NCBI GenBank assembly: GCA_003521815.1
Contig: DPHE01000041.1
Location: 871 to 14,053, forward strand
Direction: 5' to 3'
Source of the DNA: Colwellia sp.
GTDB taxonomy: Bacteria > Pseudomonadota > Gammaproteobacteria > Enterobacterales > Alteromonadaceae
DNA: 13,183 nucleotides
Numbering within the stretch: position 1 is the first letter of the stretch; every line of letters begins with the position of its first letter. Made by a program: the position numbers and the translations under genes. This document shows, piece by piece, positions 1-6,697 of the stretch. Below the pieces are notes generated by a model. It was given only the letters and a program-made list of their open reading frames with translations, did no database searches and was not told the origin of the DNA.

Positions 1-330
1 CGTATATAAAGGGTTAACATTTACTACGGTTAAACCGGCAAGTAAACCACCAAACAAGGCAATGGGATATTGCAGCGTATTGGGTACCATAATGGCAAAT
101 TTATCGCCTTTTTCAAGACCTAAATCTTGTTGTAAGTAAGCAGCAAATGCGGTGGCTTGTTGCGCTAATTCAGCATAGCTAATTTGGGAACCCATGTTAA
201 TAAATGCCGTTTGATCGCTATATTGAGTCGTATATTTAGTAAACATAGCAACTAAGGAAGGATATTTATCTGGGTTTATCTCAAATGGAACGCCAGGGGG
301 ATAACTTTTTTCTAGCCATATTTTTTCCAT
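1..330 (-). CDS. fadD: Long-chain-fatty-acid--CoA ligase FadD, N-terminal part (3' end beyond window)
   Basis: I translated this by hand from the minus strand: an ATG at 330-328 opens 110 codons that stay open to the window edge. The protein begins MEKIWLEKSYPPGVPFEINP and contains AFINMG, AAYLQQ, LGLEKGD, PNTLQYPIALFGGLLAG and VNVNPLYT, which follow remembered E. coli FadD almost block for block. FadD activates long-chain fatty acids to acyl-CoA with ATP at the inner membrane, for beta-oxidation. Only the start of the AMP-binding domain is present; the ATP/AMP signature and the C-terminal domain lie outside. A strong ribosome site (AGGAAGG, about 5 nt before the ATG) supports the start. The gene lies 186 nt beyond the hydrolase stop, and a FadR-like operator sits in that gap, so it probably has its own fatty-acid-responsive promoter. 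Confidence 0.95.
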   Translation of the reverse strand, partial: MEKIWLEKSYPPGVPFEINPDKYPSLVAMFTKYTTQYSDQTAFINMGSQISYAELAQQATAFAAYLQQDLGLEKGDKFAIMVPNTLQYPIALFGGLLAGLTVVNVNPLYT

Positions 331-399
331 AATACCTTCCTCATCAGTTATTTTAACAACTATTTAACAATCCTGTTGACTGCTTATAGTTTTTTTATA

Positions 400-416
400 C
401 TTCAGTTTACTTGAAG
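400..416. repeat. Short inverted repeat upstream of fadD
   Basis: CTTCA (400-404) and TGAAG (412-416) form a perfect 5-bp inverted repeat around a 7-nt centre, 70 nt upstream of the fadD start. It could be a second operator half-site pair or chance. There is no U-run next to it, so it does not look like a terminator. Confidence 0.3.
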
Positions 417-459
417 CATTTAATTTTTTAATACTGCTAACCTAACTTTACCAAACCCC

Positions 460-476
460 AACTGATACTACCAGTT
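460..476 (-). promoter_or_regulatory. FadR-like operator upstream of fadD
   Basis: On the fadD strand the sequence is AACTGGTAGTATCAGTT, a 17-bp near-palindrome whose halves AACTGGTA and AACTGATA differ at one base. It has the length and the CTGGT core of FadR operators such as those of E. coli fadD and fadB (recalled, not searched). FadR binds these sites and releases them when long-chain acyl-CoA accumulates. The centre is about 138 nt upstream of the fadD ATG. I saw no convincing -35/-10 pair to say whether the site overlaps the promoter. Confidence 0.6.
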
Positions 477-516
477 AAGTTTAAACAGTTGTTTTAATGT
501 GAGTCAATCTTTATTA

Positions 517-1413
517 TTAAACTAAAAAATTTTTAATCAATTCAGCTGTCTTTTGTGGTTGTTCCATATGCACATGATGGCCACCTTTAAGTTCGACAGT
601 AGAAAAATTCTGAAATAAATCGCCAAAATCTTTCATGCCCGAGCTGACCATTTCTATACCATCACTGCCGTAAATAAGCTGTACCGGACAACTAATATCA
701 CGAATAAATTGCTCAGCTTGTTTTAATGTTAAGCGATAGGGTGAGATATTACGCAAGCGAGCATCCGATCGCCAACGATAACCCCCTACTTCTTTTATCA
801 GTCCGCGTTCAACAATTAATTTAGCCTGTTCAAAGTCAAGATCTGAAACATTAACACGTGCTTTGATGGCTGAATTAATACTAGCATGGTAGCGGGTTTT
901 CTTAGCATCACCTTGTTTATGATAGAGTGTACTGCCCTTAAAGCGGCTTAGCATACCATCACGTAATTGCTGTGTAGTTTGTTCAGCCTTATTACTAATA
1001 AAACCAATAGAATCAAGTAAAGTCAATGATTTCACTTTTTCAGGAAAAGCAGCAGCAAATGCGCTCGCGACCATTCCCCCCATGGAGTGCGCAACAATAT
1101 CAACTTGTTGCCATTCGTTTACTTCAAATAACTGCAATAAATCATAAACCCAATCAATAAAATGATAATGTGCATCCAAACTTCTATGGCTTGAATTACC
1201 ATGGCCAGGCCAGTCAATGGCAATAACACGTTTATTAACTAACTCGTCTTCAAAGTATGACATCAAGGGTAAAAAACTGGCGGCATTATCTAACCAACCA
1301 TGTAGACATAACACTATATTGTCTTTCGTTTCACTACCACCACAAGCAATACCTTGTAGTGACATAGTATCAAAAGAATACTTAACCTCTTCTAGCGTGT
1401 TTACAGATGACAT
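517..1413 (-). CDS. Alpha/beta hydrolase, serine hydrolase-like (SERHL-type)
   Basis: A 298-residue protein with a complete alpha/beta-hydrolase core. It has the oxyanion-hole motif LHGWLDNAASF (residues 37-47), IDWPGHGNSSH (66-76), and the nucleophile elbow AHSMGG with Ser110. A probable acid is Asp251 in YGSDG, and the catalytic His is in GGHHVHMEQP (His280 or His282). The HGWLDNAASF and DWPGHG signatures fit the SERHL/kraken-like branch. It is probably a cytoplasmic esterase or related hydrolase; the substrate cannot be told from sequence. No signal peptide is visible. The start follows an AAGGT ribosome site that overlaps the stop of the M50-like gene 9 nt upstream, so the two are almost certainly cotranscribed and perhaps translationally coupled. 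Confidence 0.85.
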   Translation of the reverse strand: MSSVNTLEEVKYSFDTMSLQGIACGGSETKDNIVLCLHGWLDNAASFLPLMSYFEDELVNKRVIAIDWPGHGNSSHRSLDAHYHFIDWVYDLLQLFEVNEWQQVDIVAHSMGGMVASAFAAAFPEKVKSLTLLDSIGFISNKAEQTTQQLRDGMLSRFKGSTLYHKQGDAKKTRYHASINSAIKARVNVSDLDFEQAKLIVERGLIKEVGGYRWRSDARLRNISPYRLTLKQAEQFIRDISCPVQLIYGSDGIEMVSSGMKDFGDLFQNFSTVELKGGHHVHMEQPQKTAELIKNFLV

Positions 1414-1422
1414 TTAATGACC

Positions 1423-2100
1423 TTAATTATGTTTTTTGGCACTTTTATAAAGAGAATACAGCGCAATTAACGCTAAAGAAAACCAAATTAATACCCAAAT
1501 AAACTCAGGAATAAACGTCATCGTCGCCAAAGCAGCACCATCACCTAAATTCCGTCCGTCAAGCAAGTAAGATGGACTAAATAAACTATTCAATAAAATT
1601 AACAAGCCAAACAATTGCATTAATCGTTGTAAATAATAAAGCTTTGTTAATTTAATCGTAAGCAAAAATAAAGCGGCCAGCACCGCTAAAATAAACCATG
1701 TTAAAAGATCACGCCCCCAAAAAACAATAGAACTAACGATTAACAAAAACACTAACACCGAAAACAGCTGTGCGGCACGTTGATGTGCACTGGCTAATTT
1801 ATATATTCCCCAGCCCCACAGTGTTGCTCCTGCATAACCGGCAAAGCTAATAACAAAAGCTATACCCCCTTGTGTAGTACATAAACCGGCACCATTTGCG
1901 AATAATTGAATACGTAATACACTGCCGCCGGTCACAATGGCGGCTATACCATGACTAATTTCATGAAAGTAGCTTTCTAGCCAATTAAAGGGAATAGAAA
2001 TCAGTGGCAGTTGCTTAATCACAACGGCTGCAATAAGTAGAATAAAAAAGTGATATTTTTTCCAGAAGCTTAATGTGTGCTCTGAGGGGATAGTAGACAT
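1423..2100 (-). CDS. M50B-like integral-membrane zinc metalloprotease family protein
   Basis: A 225-residue, very hydrophobic protein with a zinc-protease HExxH motif, HEISH (His46, Glu47, His50), followed by the GIAAIVTGG segment typical of M50B-like (site-2-protease-like) proteins. Hydrophobic stretches at about 18-36, 80-100, 110-128, 132-150, 159-174 and 196-218 suggest five or six membrane segments. The LDGRNLGDGAALA stretch (180-192, Asp181 and Asp187) near the C-terminus is a candidate source of the third metal ligand. Intramembrane cleavage activity is inferred from the family; neither substrate nor true proteolysis is established for this branch. It is the first gene of a two-gene unit with the downstream hydrolase. 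The ribosome site is weak (AAAGAA). Confidence 0.75.
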   Translation of the reverse strand: MSTIPSEHTLSFWKKYHFFILLIAAVVIKQLPLISIPFNWLESYFHEISHGIAAIVTGGSVLRIQLFANGAGLCTTQGGIAFVISFAGYAGATLWGWGIYKLASAHQRAAQLFSVLVFLLIVSSIVFWGRDLLTWFILAVLAALFLLTIKLTKLYYLQRLMQLFGLLILLNSLFSPSYLLDGRNLGDGAALATMTFIPEFIWVLIWFSLALIALYSLYKSAKKHN

Positions 2101-2323
2101 TAAAAATTCTTTGTAGTTATATAGAGATCAGAAATAATATAATAACAAAACCAGACGTTATTACACTAAAACATTCCCACTAAATATTTATTGTATTGAA
2201 TTTTTATCAAACAGTGCAATGAACCTATAAAAGGTTTTTTTGATTTATTCGTTTGATTAACGAGACCCAAAATCACCTATTTATTAAAAACGCTATACCT
2301 ATTTATAAGTATAATTTAGTCAA
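2101..2323. other. AT-rich spacer between tsaB and the M50-like gene
   Basis: 223 nt without a credible ORF. On the minus strand a TATATA (2118-2123) close to the M50-like start could be a -10 box, but its best -35 (TTGTTA) is 19 nt away, so a promoter here is only a guess. A weak hairpin AACCT/AGGTT (2222-2236) is followed by T's on the plus strand only. It therefore cannot serve as a standard terminator for tsaB. Confidence 0.4.
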
Positions 2324-3034
2324 CTATTCCCTTCCCGGCAATTTTTTCCATGACACCGTATCACGTACATAAACAGGCTGTGCATCTTGTGCATCAACCC
2401 CTTTACCTTGTTCAAGTGAAATAACACCAATAGCTAGCATGGCTTCTGCACTTGGAAACAACACGTCGGGTGAACCTCCATTACTTTTTAATGGCGATAA
2501 GGGTTCCTTATAAGCGTCCCAAGCACTACCAACACCATATTGAGGCTGATTAACAACACTTGATAAATGCTGTGATAATTGTTCAGGGGCTGTTACCGCT
2601 TCTGCACATTGTGGCTGCATAATGTTATTTTCATCCAGCATAAAATAGCCGTTGTATACTTCTCCCATTCGAGCATCAATGGCAGCAATAACACCGGTAC
2701 TTTTTCCGTTAACTTTTCCTTGTATAAACGCTAACTGCGCCATTGCTTGTAAGCTTGATACACCAAAAACGGGTATGTTTGCGGCAAAAGCTAAGCCTTG
2801 CGCGACCCCAACACCTATACGTACACCGGTAAAACTGCCCGGCCCTCGCCCAAAAATCAAACCATCACATTGTGATAACTTAATACCGGCTTGGGTTAAT
2901 ACCTCATCAACCATAGGCAATAATTGCAAGCTATGTGATTGCGGGCATAAATCATAACGGCTATAAAGCTTACCGTTTACTTGTAAAGCAACTGAACAGG
3001 CTTCAGTTGAAGCATCAATGGCCAAATAATTCAC
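2324..3034 (-). CDS. tsaB: tRNA threonylcarbamoyladenosine biosynthesis protein TsaB
   Basis: A 236-residue protein (E. coli TsaB is about 231) with the ASKHA-type N-terminus MNYLAIDASTEACSVAL and the family signature GRGPGSFTGVRIGVGVAQG (residues 62-80). TsaB partners TsaD and TsaE in the cytoplasm to transfer the threonylcarbamoyl group onto A37 of ANN-decoding tRNAs. It is a catalytically inactive paralogue that scaffolds TsaD. The start is GTG, supported by AAGGA about 8 nt upstream and by the family N-terminus beginning exactly there. It lies 99 nt downstream of yoaA on the same strand, an adjacency also found in E. coli, so readthrough from yoaA is likely. Confidence 0.95.
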   Translation of the reverse strand: MNYLAIDASTEACSVALQVNGKLYSRYDLCPQSHSLQLLPMVDEVLTQAGIKLSQCDGLIFGRGPGSFTGVRIGVGVAQGLAFAANIPVFGVSSLQAMAQLAFIQGKVNGKSTGVIAAIDARMGEVYNGYFMLDENNIMQPQCAEAVTAPEQLSQHLSSVVNQPQYGVGSAWDAYKEPLSPLKSNGGSPDVLFPSAEAMLAIGVISLEQGKGVDAQDAQPVYVRDTVSWKKLPGRE

Positions 3035-3068
3035 TACTAATTTCCTTAAACACTATCAATTGAACTAT

Positions 3069-3091
3069 GTTTGTAAAGCATGCTTTCAAAC
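3069..3091. repeat. 23-bp near-perfect palindrome between yoaA and tsaB
   Basis: Arms GTTTG (3069-3073) and CAAAC (3087-3091) flank the perfect 12-bp palindrome AAAGCATGCTTT (3075-3086), with one extra T at 3074. No T-run follows on either strand, so it is not a normal terminator. It lies 35 nt upstream of the tsaB start and could be an operator or an mRNA hairpin controlling tsaB output. Confidence 0.6.
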
Positions 3092-3133
3092 ACTGTCTTT
3101 ATTCTCTTAATTTACACTCTTTACACACTGCCT

Positions 3134-5065
3134 TTAGACTATACTCTCTAAAAACTTGGCAGCATTGTCTAAGTCACGGCTACGTTTCATCTGGGGTAAA
3201 CTTTTTAAAAAGGTTTGTCCGTAAGGGCGATTGACTAATCGATTATCACAAATTACCAACACACCACGGTCGCTAACATCACGAATAAGCCGACCAACCC
3301 CTTGTTTAAGCGCAATAACAGCTTGCGGTAATTGTATTTGAGCAAACGCATCACCCCCTTGTCTTCTCACCTCTTCACAACGCGCTTGCAGTAAGGGATC
3401 ATCGGGAGAAGCAAAAGGCAATTTATCAATAATAACACAGGTTAGCTGATCACCTCTAACGTCAATTCCTTCCCAAAAACTCGCCGTAGCTAATAATACC
3501 GAATCGTCATTTTCAACAAATTGCTCAAGTAATACACGTTTTGCCATTTGCCCTTGCACTAATAAGGGGTTATCAATACTATCGGCTAAAATTTCTGCCA
3601 CTTGGTGCATCACTCGATAGCTAGTAAACAACATAAAACAGGCACCTTTACTGGCAGCAATTAACGGCTCTGCCAATTGCGCTAAATGCGTCGCACGATT
3701 CTTATCATTAGCTTCGGGTAAATAACGCGGCACAATCAGCTGAGATTGCTGTTGGTAGTCAAAGGGACTTTCTAAAAGCAATTGACGCGCGTCATGTAAA
3801 CCTAAATGCTGAGCGAAATGATCAAAACTGTTGTCAACGGCTAGTGTGGCTGAAGTAAAAATCCAACCTGCGCCAGACTCTTTCACATAAGCACTAAATT
3901 TGTCTGCTACACTTAACGGGGTTTGATGTAAAACCACATGGCGGGGTGTCGTTTCATACCAAAAGCTCATGCCGTTCATATCAACATTCACCATCACATC
4001 ATATTGCGCTAACAAATAGACAGCCCTATCAAAGCAGTTATCAATCGCCTCATTACGCGAAATACACAGTTTGATGACTTGATATAAAAAATCCAAATCA
4101 ACTTTTAAGCGTTGAAATTTTTGTACAAATTGCTGCTGTTGACACTTTTCACGCCAGTTGCCACGCTCAGGATCGTAATTAAATAACAAGCGAAATTCTT
4201 GACAGGTTTTTTGTAATTTATCTGCGGCTAACCCTAATTGCTTTACATCGGTTAATTTACTCCGATAAACCTGCGAAACATCCGCACATAAATCAACTAA
4301 TTGCTTGGTAGAAAATGCGTCACCAAAATAATCACTGGCAATATCACCTATTTGATGTGCCTCATCAAAAATCATCACTTGTGCTTTAGGAATTAATTCA
4401 CCAAAACCGGTATCTTTAAGTGCCATATCAGCAAAAAACAAATGATGATTCACTACAATCAAATCTGCATCAATAGCTTTTTGTCTTGCTCTAACTAAAT
4501 AACATTGCTCATAATCAGGACAATCTTTTGCTAAACAATTATCTAACGTGCTAGTAATAAAAGGAAAAACGCCAGAATCTTCGGTTACATTCACTAATTC
4601 GCCAATATCACCGGTTTGGGTACTATTGGCCCACGTTTTCACTTTCACTAAATCGGTTAAGGTATTGGCATCAAGCTGGCCACGGCTTTCTTGGTATTGC
4701 GCTAATCGATAACGGCACAAATAATTAGCTCGCCCTTTCAGTAAAGCAATTTGTGCATTACTGGCTAACGATTTTTTGACCAGAGGAATATCTTTATGAA
4801 AAAGCTGTTCTTGCAGGTTTTTAGTCCCGGTTGAAATGATGATTTTTTTATCATTATTCGAGTTTTTAATGCTAAGAAAAGCCGGAATTAAATAGGCAAA
4901 TGTTTTGCCTGTTCCTGTGCCCGCCTCTACAATAAGCGAAGACTGTTTTTCAATCGCATGGGCAACACCCATTGCCATATCCGTTTGTGCTTGGCGAGGA
5001 GAGAATCCATCAATGGCTTTGGCTAGTGTGCCATTTTGTGAAAAAGCTTGGGCTACAGACGTCAT
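3134..5065 (-). CDS. yoaA: ATP-dependent Fe-S DNA helicase YoaA (XPD/DinG family)
   Basis: A 643-residue superfamily 2 helicase. Motifs in order: FSPRQAQ (21-27), Walker A AGTGTGKT (48-55), four Fe-S cluster cysteines (Cys117, Cys177, Cys182, Cys188), VVNHHLFFAD (204-213), the DEAH box (234-237), TSATL (404-408), WEGIDV (531-536) and QGVGRLIR (588-595). Length and the downstream tsaB neighbour match E. coli YoaA (about 636 aa) rather than the longer DinG. In E. coli, YoaA works with the HolC (chi) subunit of DNA polymerase III in tolerance of replication-blocking damage (established for E. coli; inferred here). All helicase and cluster residues are present, so it should be active. The ATG at 5065 has only a weak ribosome site. 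Confidence 0.93.
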   Translation of the reverse strand: MTSVAQAFSQNGTLAKAIDGFSPRQAQTDMAMGVAHAIEKQSSLIVEAGTGTGKTFAYLIPAFLSIKNSNNDKKIIISTGTKNLQEQLFHKDIPLVKKSLASNAQIALLKGRANYLCRYRLAQYQESRGQLDANTLTDLVKVKTWANSTQTGDIGELVNVTEDSGVFPFITSTLDNCLAKDCPDYEQCYLVRARQKAIDADLIVVNHHLFFADMALKDTGFGELIPKAQVMIFDEAHQIGDIASDYFGDAFSTKQLVDLCADVSQVYRSKLTDVKQLGLAADKLQKTCQEFRLLFNYDPERGNWREKCQQQQFVQKFQRLKVDLDFLYQVIKLCISRNEAIDNCFDRAVYLLAQYDVMVNVDMNGMSFWYETTPRHVVLHQTPLSVADKFSAYVKESGAGWIFTSATLAVDNSFDHFAQHLGLHDARQLLLESPFDYQQQSQLIVPRYLPEANDKNRATHLAQLAEPLIAASKGACFMLFTSYRVMHQVAEILADSIDNPLLVQGQMAKRVLLEQFVENDDSVLLATASFWEGIDVRGDQLTCVIIDKLPFASPDDPLLQARCEEVRRQGGDAFAQIQLPQAVIALKQGVGRLIRDVSDRGVLVICDNRLVNRPYGQTFLKSLPQMKRSRDLDNAAKFLESIV

Positions 5066-5106
5066 GAATAGCGAGTAAAACCAAATGAGAATTAAGAAAG
5101 TAGAGA

Positions 5107-5134
5107 ATTATACTGTTTTACTCTTAAACATAAA
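5107..5134 (-). promoter_or_regulatory. Probable sigma-70 promoter of yoaA(-tsaB)
   Basis: On the minus strand a perfect TATAAT (-10, 5107-5112) lies about 42 nt before the yoaA ATG. The best -35 at usable spacing is the weak TTTATG (5129-5134, 16-nt spacer), which falls inside the 12-bp direct repeat. A start near 5100 would give a leader of about 35 nt. Confidence 0.5.
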
Positions 5135-5149
5135 GCATTAAACATAAAG
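5124..5149. repeat. Tandem 12-bp direct repeat at the yoaA promoter
   Basis: TTAAACATAAAG occurs exactly twice, at 5124-5135 and 5138-5149, with a 14-nt period. It covers the -35 zone of the candidate yoaA promoter, so it could be a pair of activator or repressor sites or the trace of a slippage duplication. Confidence 0.7.
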
Positions 5150-5423
5150 ATCTAAATGGTTAACTTCTTCTTTAGGCTCAAATTACGCTAAATCCTCATC
5201 AAAATTTGTTGCTGTTTTAGCCTTATCATTATCAAGCTATTTTTTAGTCGAGTCGTTGTTATTCTTTTTTAAGACCCACTAAGAACTGTTTACCCACTCG
5301 TAATCGCTTATTTTACAAGCGAATATTATCGACAAAAAAGTAAAAACGTTCATTTAAAAAAAGAGTAATAACTCTAAGTACGTACCTTATAAACATTAGT
5401 TATAAAAAACAGCTATTTATTTC

Positions 5424-5472
5424 TTGCAGCTTAATAAATTTATCAGTACTGTACACGCATAGAGAATATAAA
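5424..5472 (+). promoter_or_regulatory. Candidate his operon promoter(s)
   Basis: Two possibilities fit a start 25-50 nt before the leader peptide. TTGCAG (5424-5429) and TACTGT (5447-5452) are 17 nt apart, with a good -35 but a poor -10. TATAAA (5467-5472) is a good -10 without a clear -35. The position fits a short leader ahead of hisL. I cannot choose between them. Confidence 0.35.
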
Positions 5473-5506
5473 ACGTATCTCATTACACTATTGAATTTAA
5501 CACCCT

Positions 5507-5554
5507 ATGATTATTGACCTGAATAACCGACATCATCACCATCATATCGACTAG
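5507..5554 (+). CDS. hisL: his operon leader peptide (HisL)
   Basis: ATG at 5507 opens a 15-codon ORF, MIIDLNNRHHHHHID, ending in TAG (5552-5554). Five consecutive His codons (5531-5545) are the sensor: when charged tRNA-His is short the ribosome stalls here. E. coli HisL is 16 residues with seven His codons and the same acidic C-terminal residue before TAG. The ORF sits about 90 nt before a rho-independent terminator and upstream of hisG, exactly as expected for transcription attenuation. No strong ribosome site is visible before the ATG, which is odd for a leader that must be translated efficiently. Confidence 0.93.
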   Translation: MIIDLNNRHHHHHID

Positions 5555-5681
5555 TCCGTTCAGGTTTACTTTATAGAATATATAAAGAAAACTCACGATG
5601 GGCTTCAGCCTTTCGTGGAGTTAAACTAAATAACCAAATTTATAAACCCCCGGAAGAGCTTGAAATCTTTCGGGGGTTTTT
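5517..5681 (+). promoter_or_regulatory. Histidine transcription attenuator with alternative stems
   Basis: Mutually exclusive pairings can be traced directly. Termination state: A:B is ACCTGAA (5517-5523) with TTCAGGT (5559-5565), looping out the His codons. C:D is 5591-5603 with 5608-5621, with one bulge and one mismatch. E:F is the terminator, 5644-5657 with 5666-5679. Antitermination state: B:C is 5563-5575 with 5581-5593, which includes the perfect 7-bp CTTTATA/TATAAAG. D:E is 5611-5622 with 5645-5655, with one mismatch, one bulge and one G-U pair, and it destroys the terminator stem. A ribosome stalled at the His codons would cover A, free B to pair with C, and so let D take E. This is the enteric his attenuator logic with different primary sequence. 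Confidence 0.88.
5644..5681 (+). terminator. Rho-independent attenuator terminator of the his leader
   Basis: A 14-bp stem pairs AAACCCCCGGAAGA (5644-5657) with TCTTTCGGGGGTTT (5666-5679), with one G-U pair and an 8-nt loop. A run of five T's (5677-5681) follows. It closely resembles the E. coli his attenuator terminator, which shares the CCCCCGGAAGA arm. It ends 113 nt before hisG. Confidence 0.95.
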
Positions 5682-5794
5682 CGTATTAAGCAAATTGAAA
5701 ATGGTACTTATATCCCTTCCACTTGAATAGGCATGACTCAACTGGAATTAGAAACGCCTTTAGAAATTACAAAATTAAACTAGGAATTAACAAA

Positions 5795-6697
5795 ATGACT
5801 ACATCAGAGCCACGTTTACGCATTGCCATGCAAAAGTCAGGGCGCCTTAGTGACGACACCCAAAAGTTATTTAAGGGGTGTGGCCTAAAACTTAATGTTA
5901 GCGATCGTCGCTTACTTGCACATGTTAAAAATATGCCTATTGACATAATGCGCGTTCGTAGTAGCGATATTCCCGGCCTTATTATGGATGGTGTTTGTGA
6001 TTTAGGTATTGTTGGTGATAATACGCTTGAAGAAGAAGAGTTATCAAGGGCACTTACCGGTAGCAAAAATAGCTATATTAAAACGACACCGTTGGACTTT
6101 GGTGGCTGTCGTTTTTCAATCGCGATGCCTGAAGAGTTTGAATACACCGGCTTACAGTCTTTAGATGGTTTACGCTTTGCAACTACCTACCCTCAGTTAT
6201 TAAAACGCTTTGCTAAAGATAATGGCATTAACGTTGAATTTTGCTTATTAAAAGGCTCTGTTGAAGTGGCTCCAAGAGTGGGTTTAGCCGATGGTATTTG
6301 TGATTTAGTCTCTACCGGTGCAACACTTGAAGCGAATGGTTTAAAAGAAGTTGCTGAAGTATTTCGCTCTAAAGCGTCACTTATTCAACGCTCCGAGCCA
6401 TTAGGTGACGAAAAACAAGCGATTTTAGATACACTACTTCCTCGCATTAACGGGGTAATGAAAGCAAAAGAAAGCAAATACATTATGCTACATGCCCCTA
6501 AAGACAAAATCAGTGAAGTTAGCGCATTAATGCCAGGTAAAGAAACACCAACAATACTTCCTCTTGCGGGTCGTAAAGATATAGTCGCTGTACATGTTGT
6601 GGCAACAGAAACATTTTTCTGGGAAACGATGGAAAAATTAAAAGAACTGGGCTGTAATTCTATCCTAGTGATGCCAATTGAGAAAATGATGGGCTAA
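5795..6697 (+). CDS. hisG: ATP phosphoribosyltransferase HisG (long form)
   Basis: The first step of histidine synthesis, condensing ATP and PRPP to phosphoribosyl-ATP in the cytoplasm and feedback-inhibited by histidine. I chose the ATG at 5795 (300 residues, E. coli 299) because the family N-terminus RLRIAMQKSGRLSDD starts at residue 7 and a TAGGA ribosome site lies 9 nt upstream. The frame is open back to a TTG at 5723, but those 24 residues match nothing in the family. The PRPP-binding loop DLVSTGATLEANG is at 170-182, and the C-terminal regulatory ACT-like domain with TILPLAG and a FFWETMEKLK stretch is complete. It is therefore the long, self-sufficient form and needs no HisZ. The stop abuts the repeat element before hisD. 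Confidence 0.97.
   Translation: MTTSEPRLRIAMQKSGRLSDDTQKLFKGCGLKLNVSDRRLLAHVKNMPIDIMRVRSSDIPGLIMDGVCDLGIVGDNTLEEEELSRALTGSKNSYIKTTPLDFGGCRFSIAMPEEFEYTGLQSLDGLRFATTYPQLLKRFAKDNGINVEFCLLKGSVEVAPRVGLADGICDLVSTGATLEANGLKEVAEVFRSKASLIQRSEPLGDEKQAILDTLLPRINGVMKAKESKYIMLHAPKDKISEVSALMPGKETPTILPLAGRKDIVAVHVVATETFFWETMEKLKELGCNSILVMPIEKMMG

Larger units (their letters stand above)
5066..5506. other. Divergent intergenic region between yoaA and the his leader
   Basis: 441 nt with no credible ORF beyond very short ones. It holds the yoaA promoter and a tandem repeat at its left end and probable his promoter elements at its right end. Two small inverted repeats lie between: CGCTT/AAGCG (5305-5309 with 5317-5321) and AGAGT/ACTCT (5362-5366 with 5371-5375). 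Neither has a T-run. I found no recognisable LexA or ArgR box. The middle (about 5150-5420) shows nothing else I can name. Confidence 0.6.

Noticed and set aside
1217..1417. Plus-strand 66-codon frame opposite the hydrolase, and the 101-codon frame opposite tsaB (2652-2957)
   Set aside because: Both lie entirely inside well-supported genes on the other strand and show no domain or start signal.
2222..2241. Hairpin AACCT/AGGTT followed by a T-run as a terminator
   Set aside because: The stem is only 5 bp, and the T-run lies on the plus strand, where no upstream gene needs terminating. On the minus strand it lacks the T-run, so it cannot end tsaB transcription in the standard way.
5449..5464. 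LexA-like CTGT...A(C)AG box near the his promoter
   Set aside because: The second half reads AGAG instead of ACAG, and there is no reason to expect SOS control of his.
5531..5545. Five CAT/CAC codons as an artificial His-tag or vector sequence
   Set aside because: The run lies in a native short ORF with a matching attenuator and terminator immediately upstream of hisG, so it is the natural leader peptide.
5723..5794. A 24-codon N-terminal extension of hisG starting at TTG (5723)
   Set aside because: The extra residues match nothing in HisG, while the ATG at 5795 has a ribosome site and gives the usual length (300 against 299 in E. coli).
5767..6066. Minus-strand open frame opposite hisG
   Set aside because: It is a shadow of a highly conserved gene with no ribosome site or recognisable protein. 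The same applies to the opposite-strand frames within hisD (6929-7180, 7180-7404, 7595-7861) and hisH (10371-10733).
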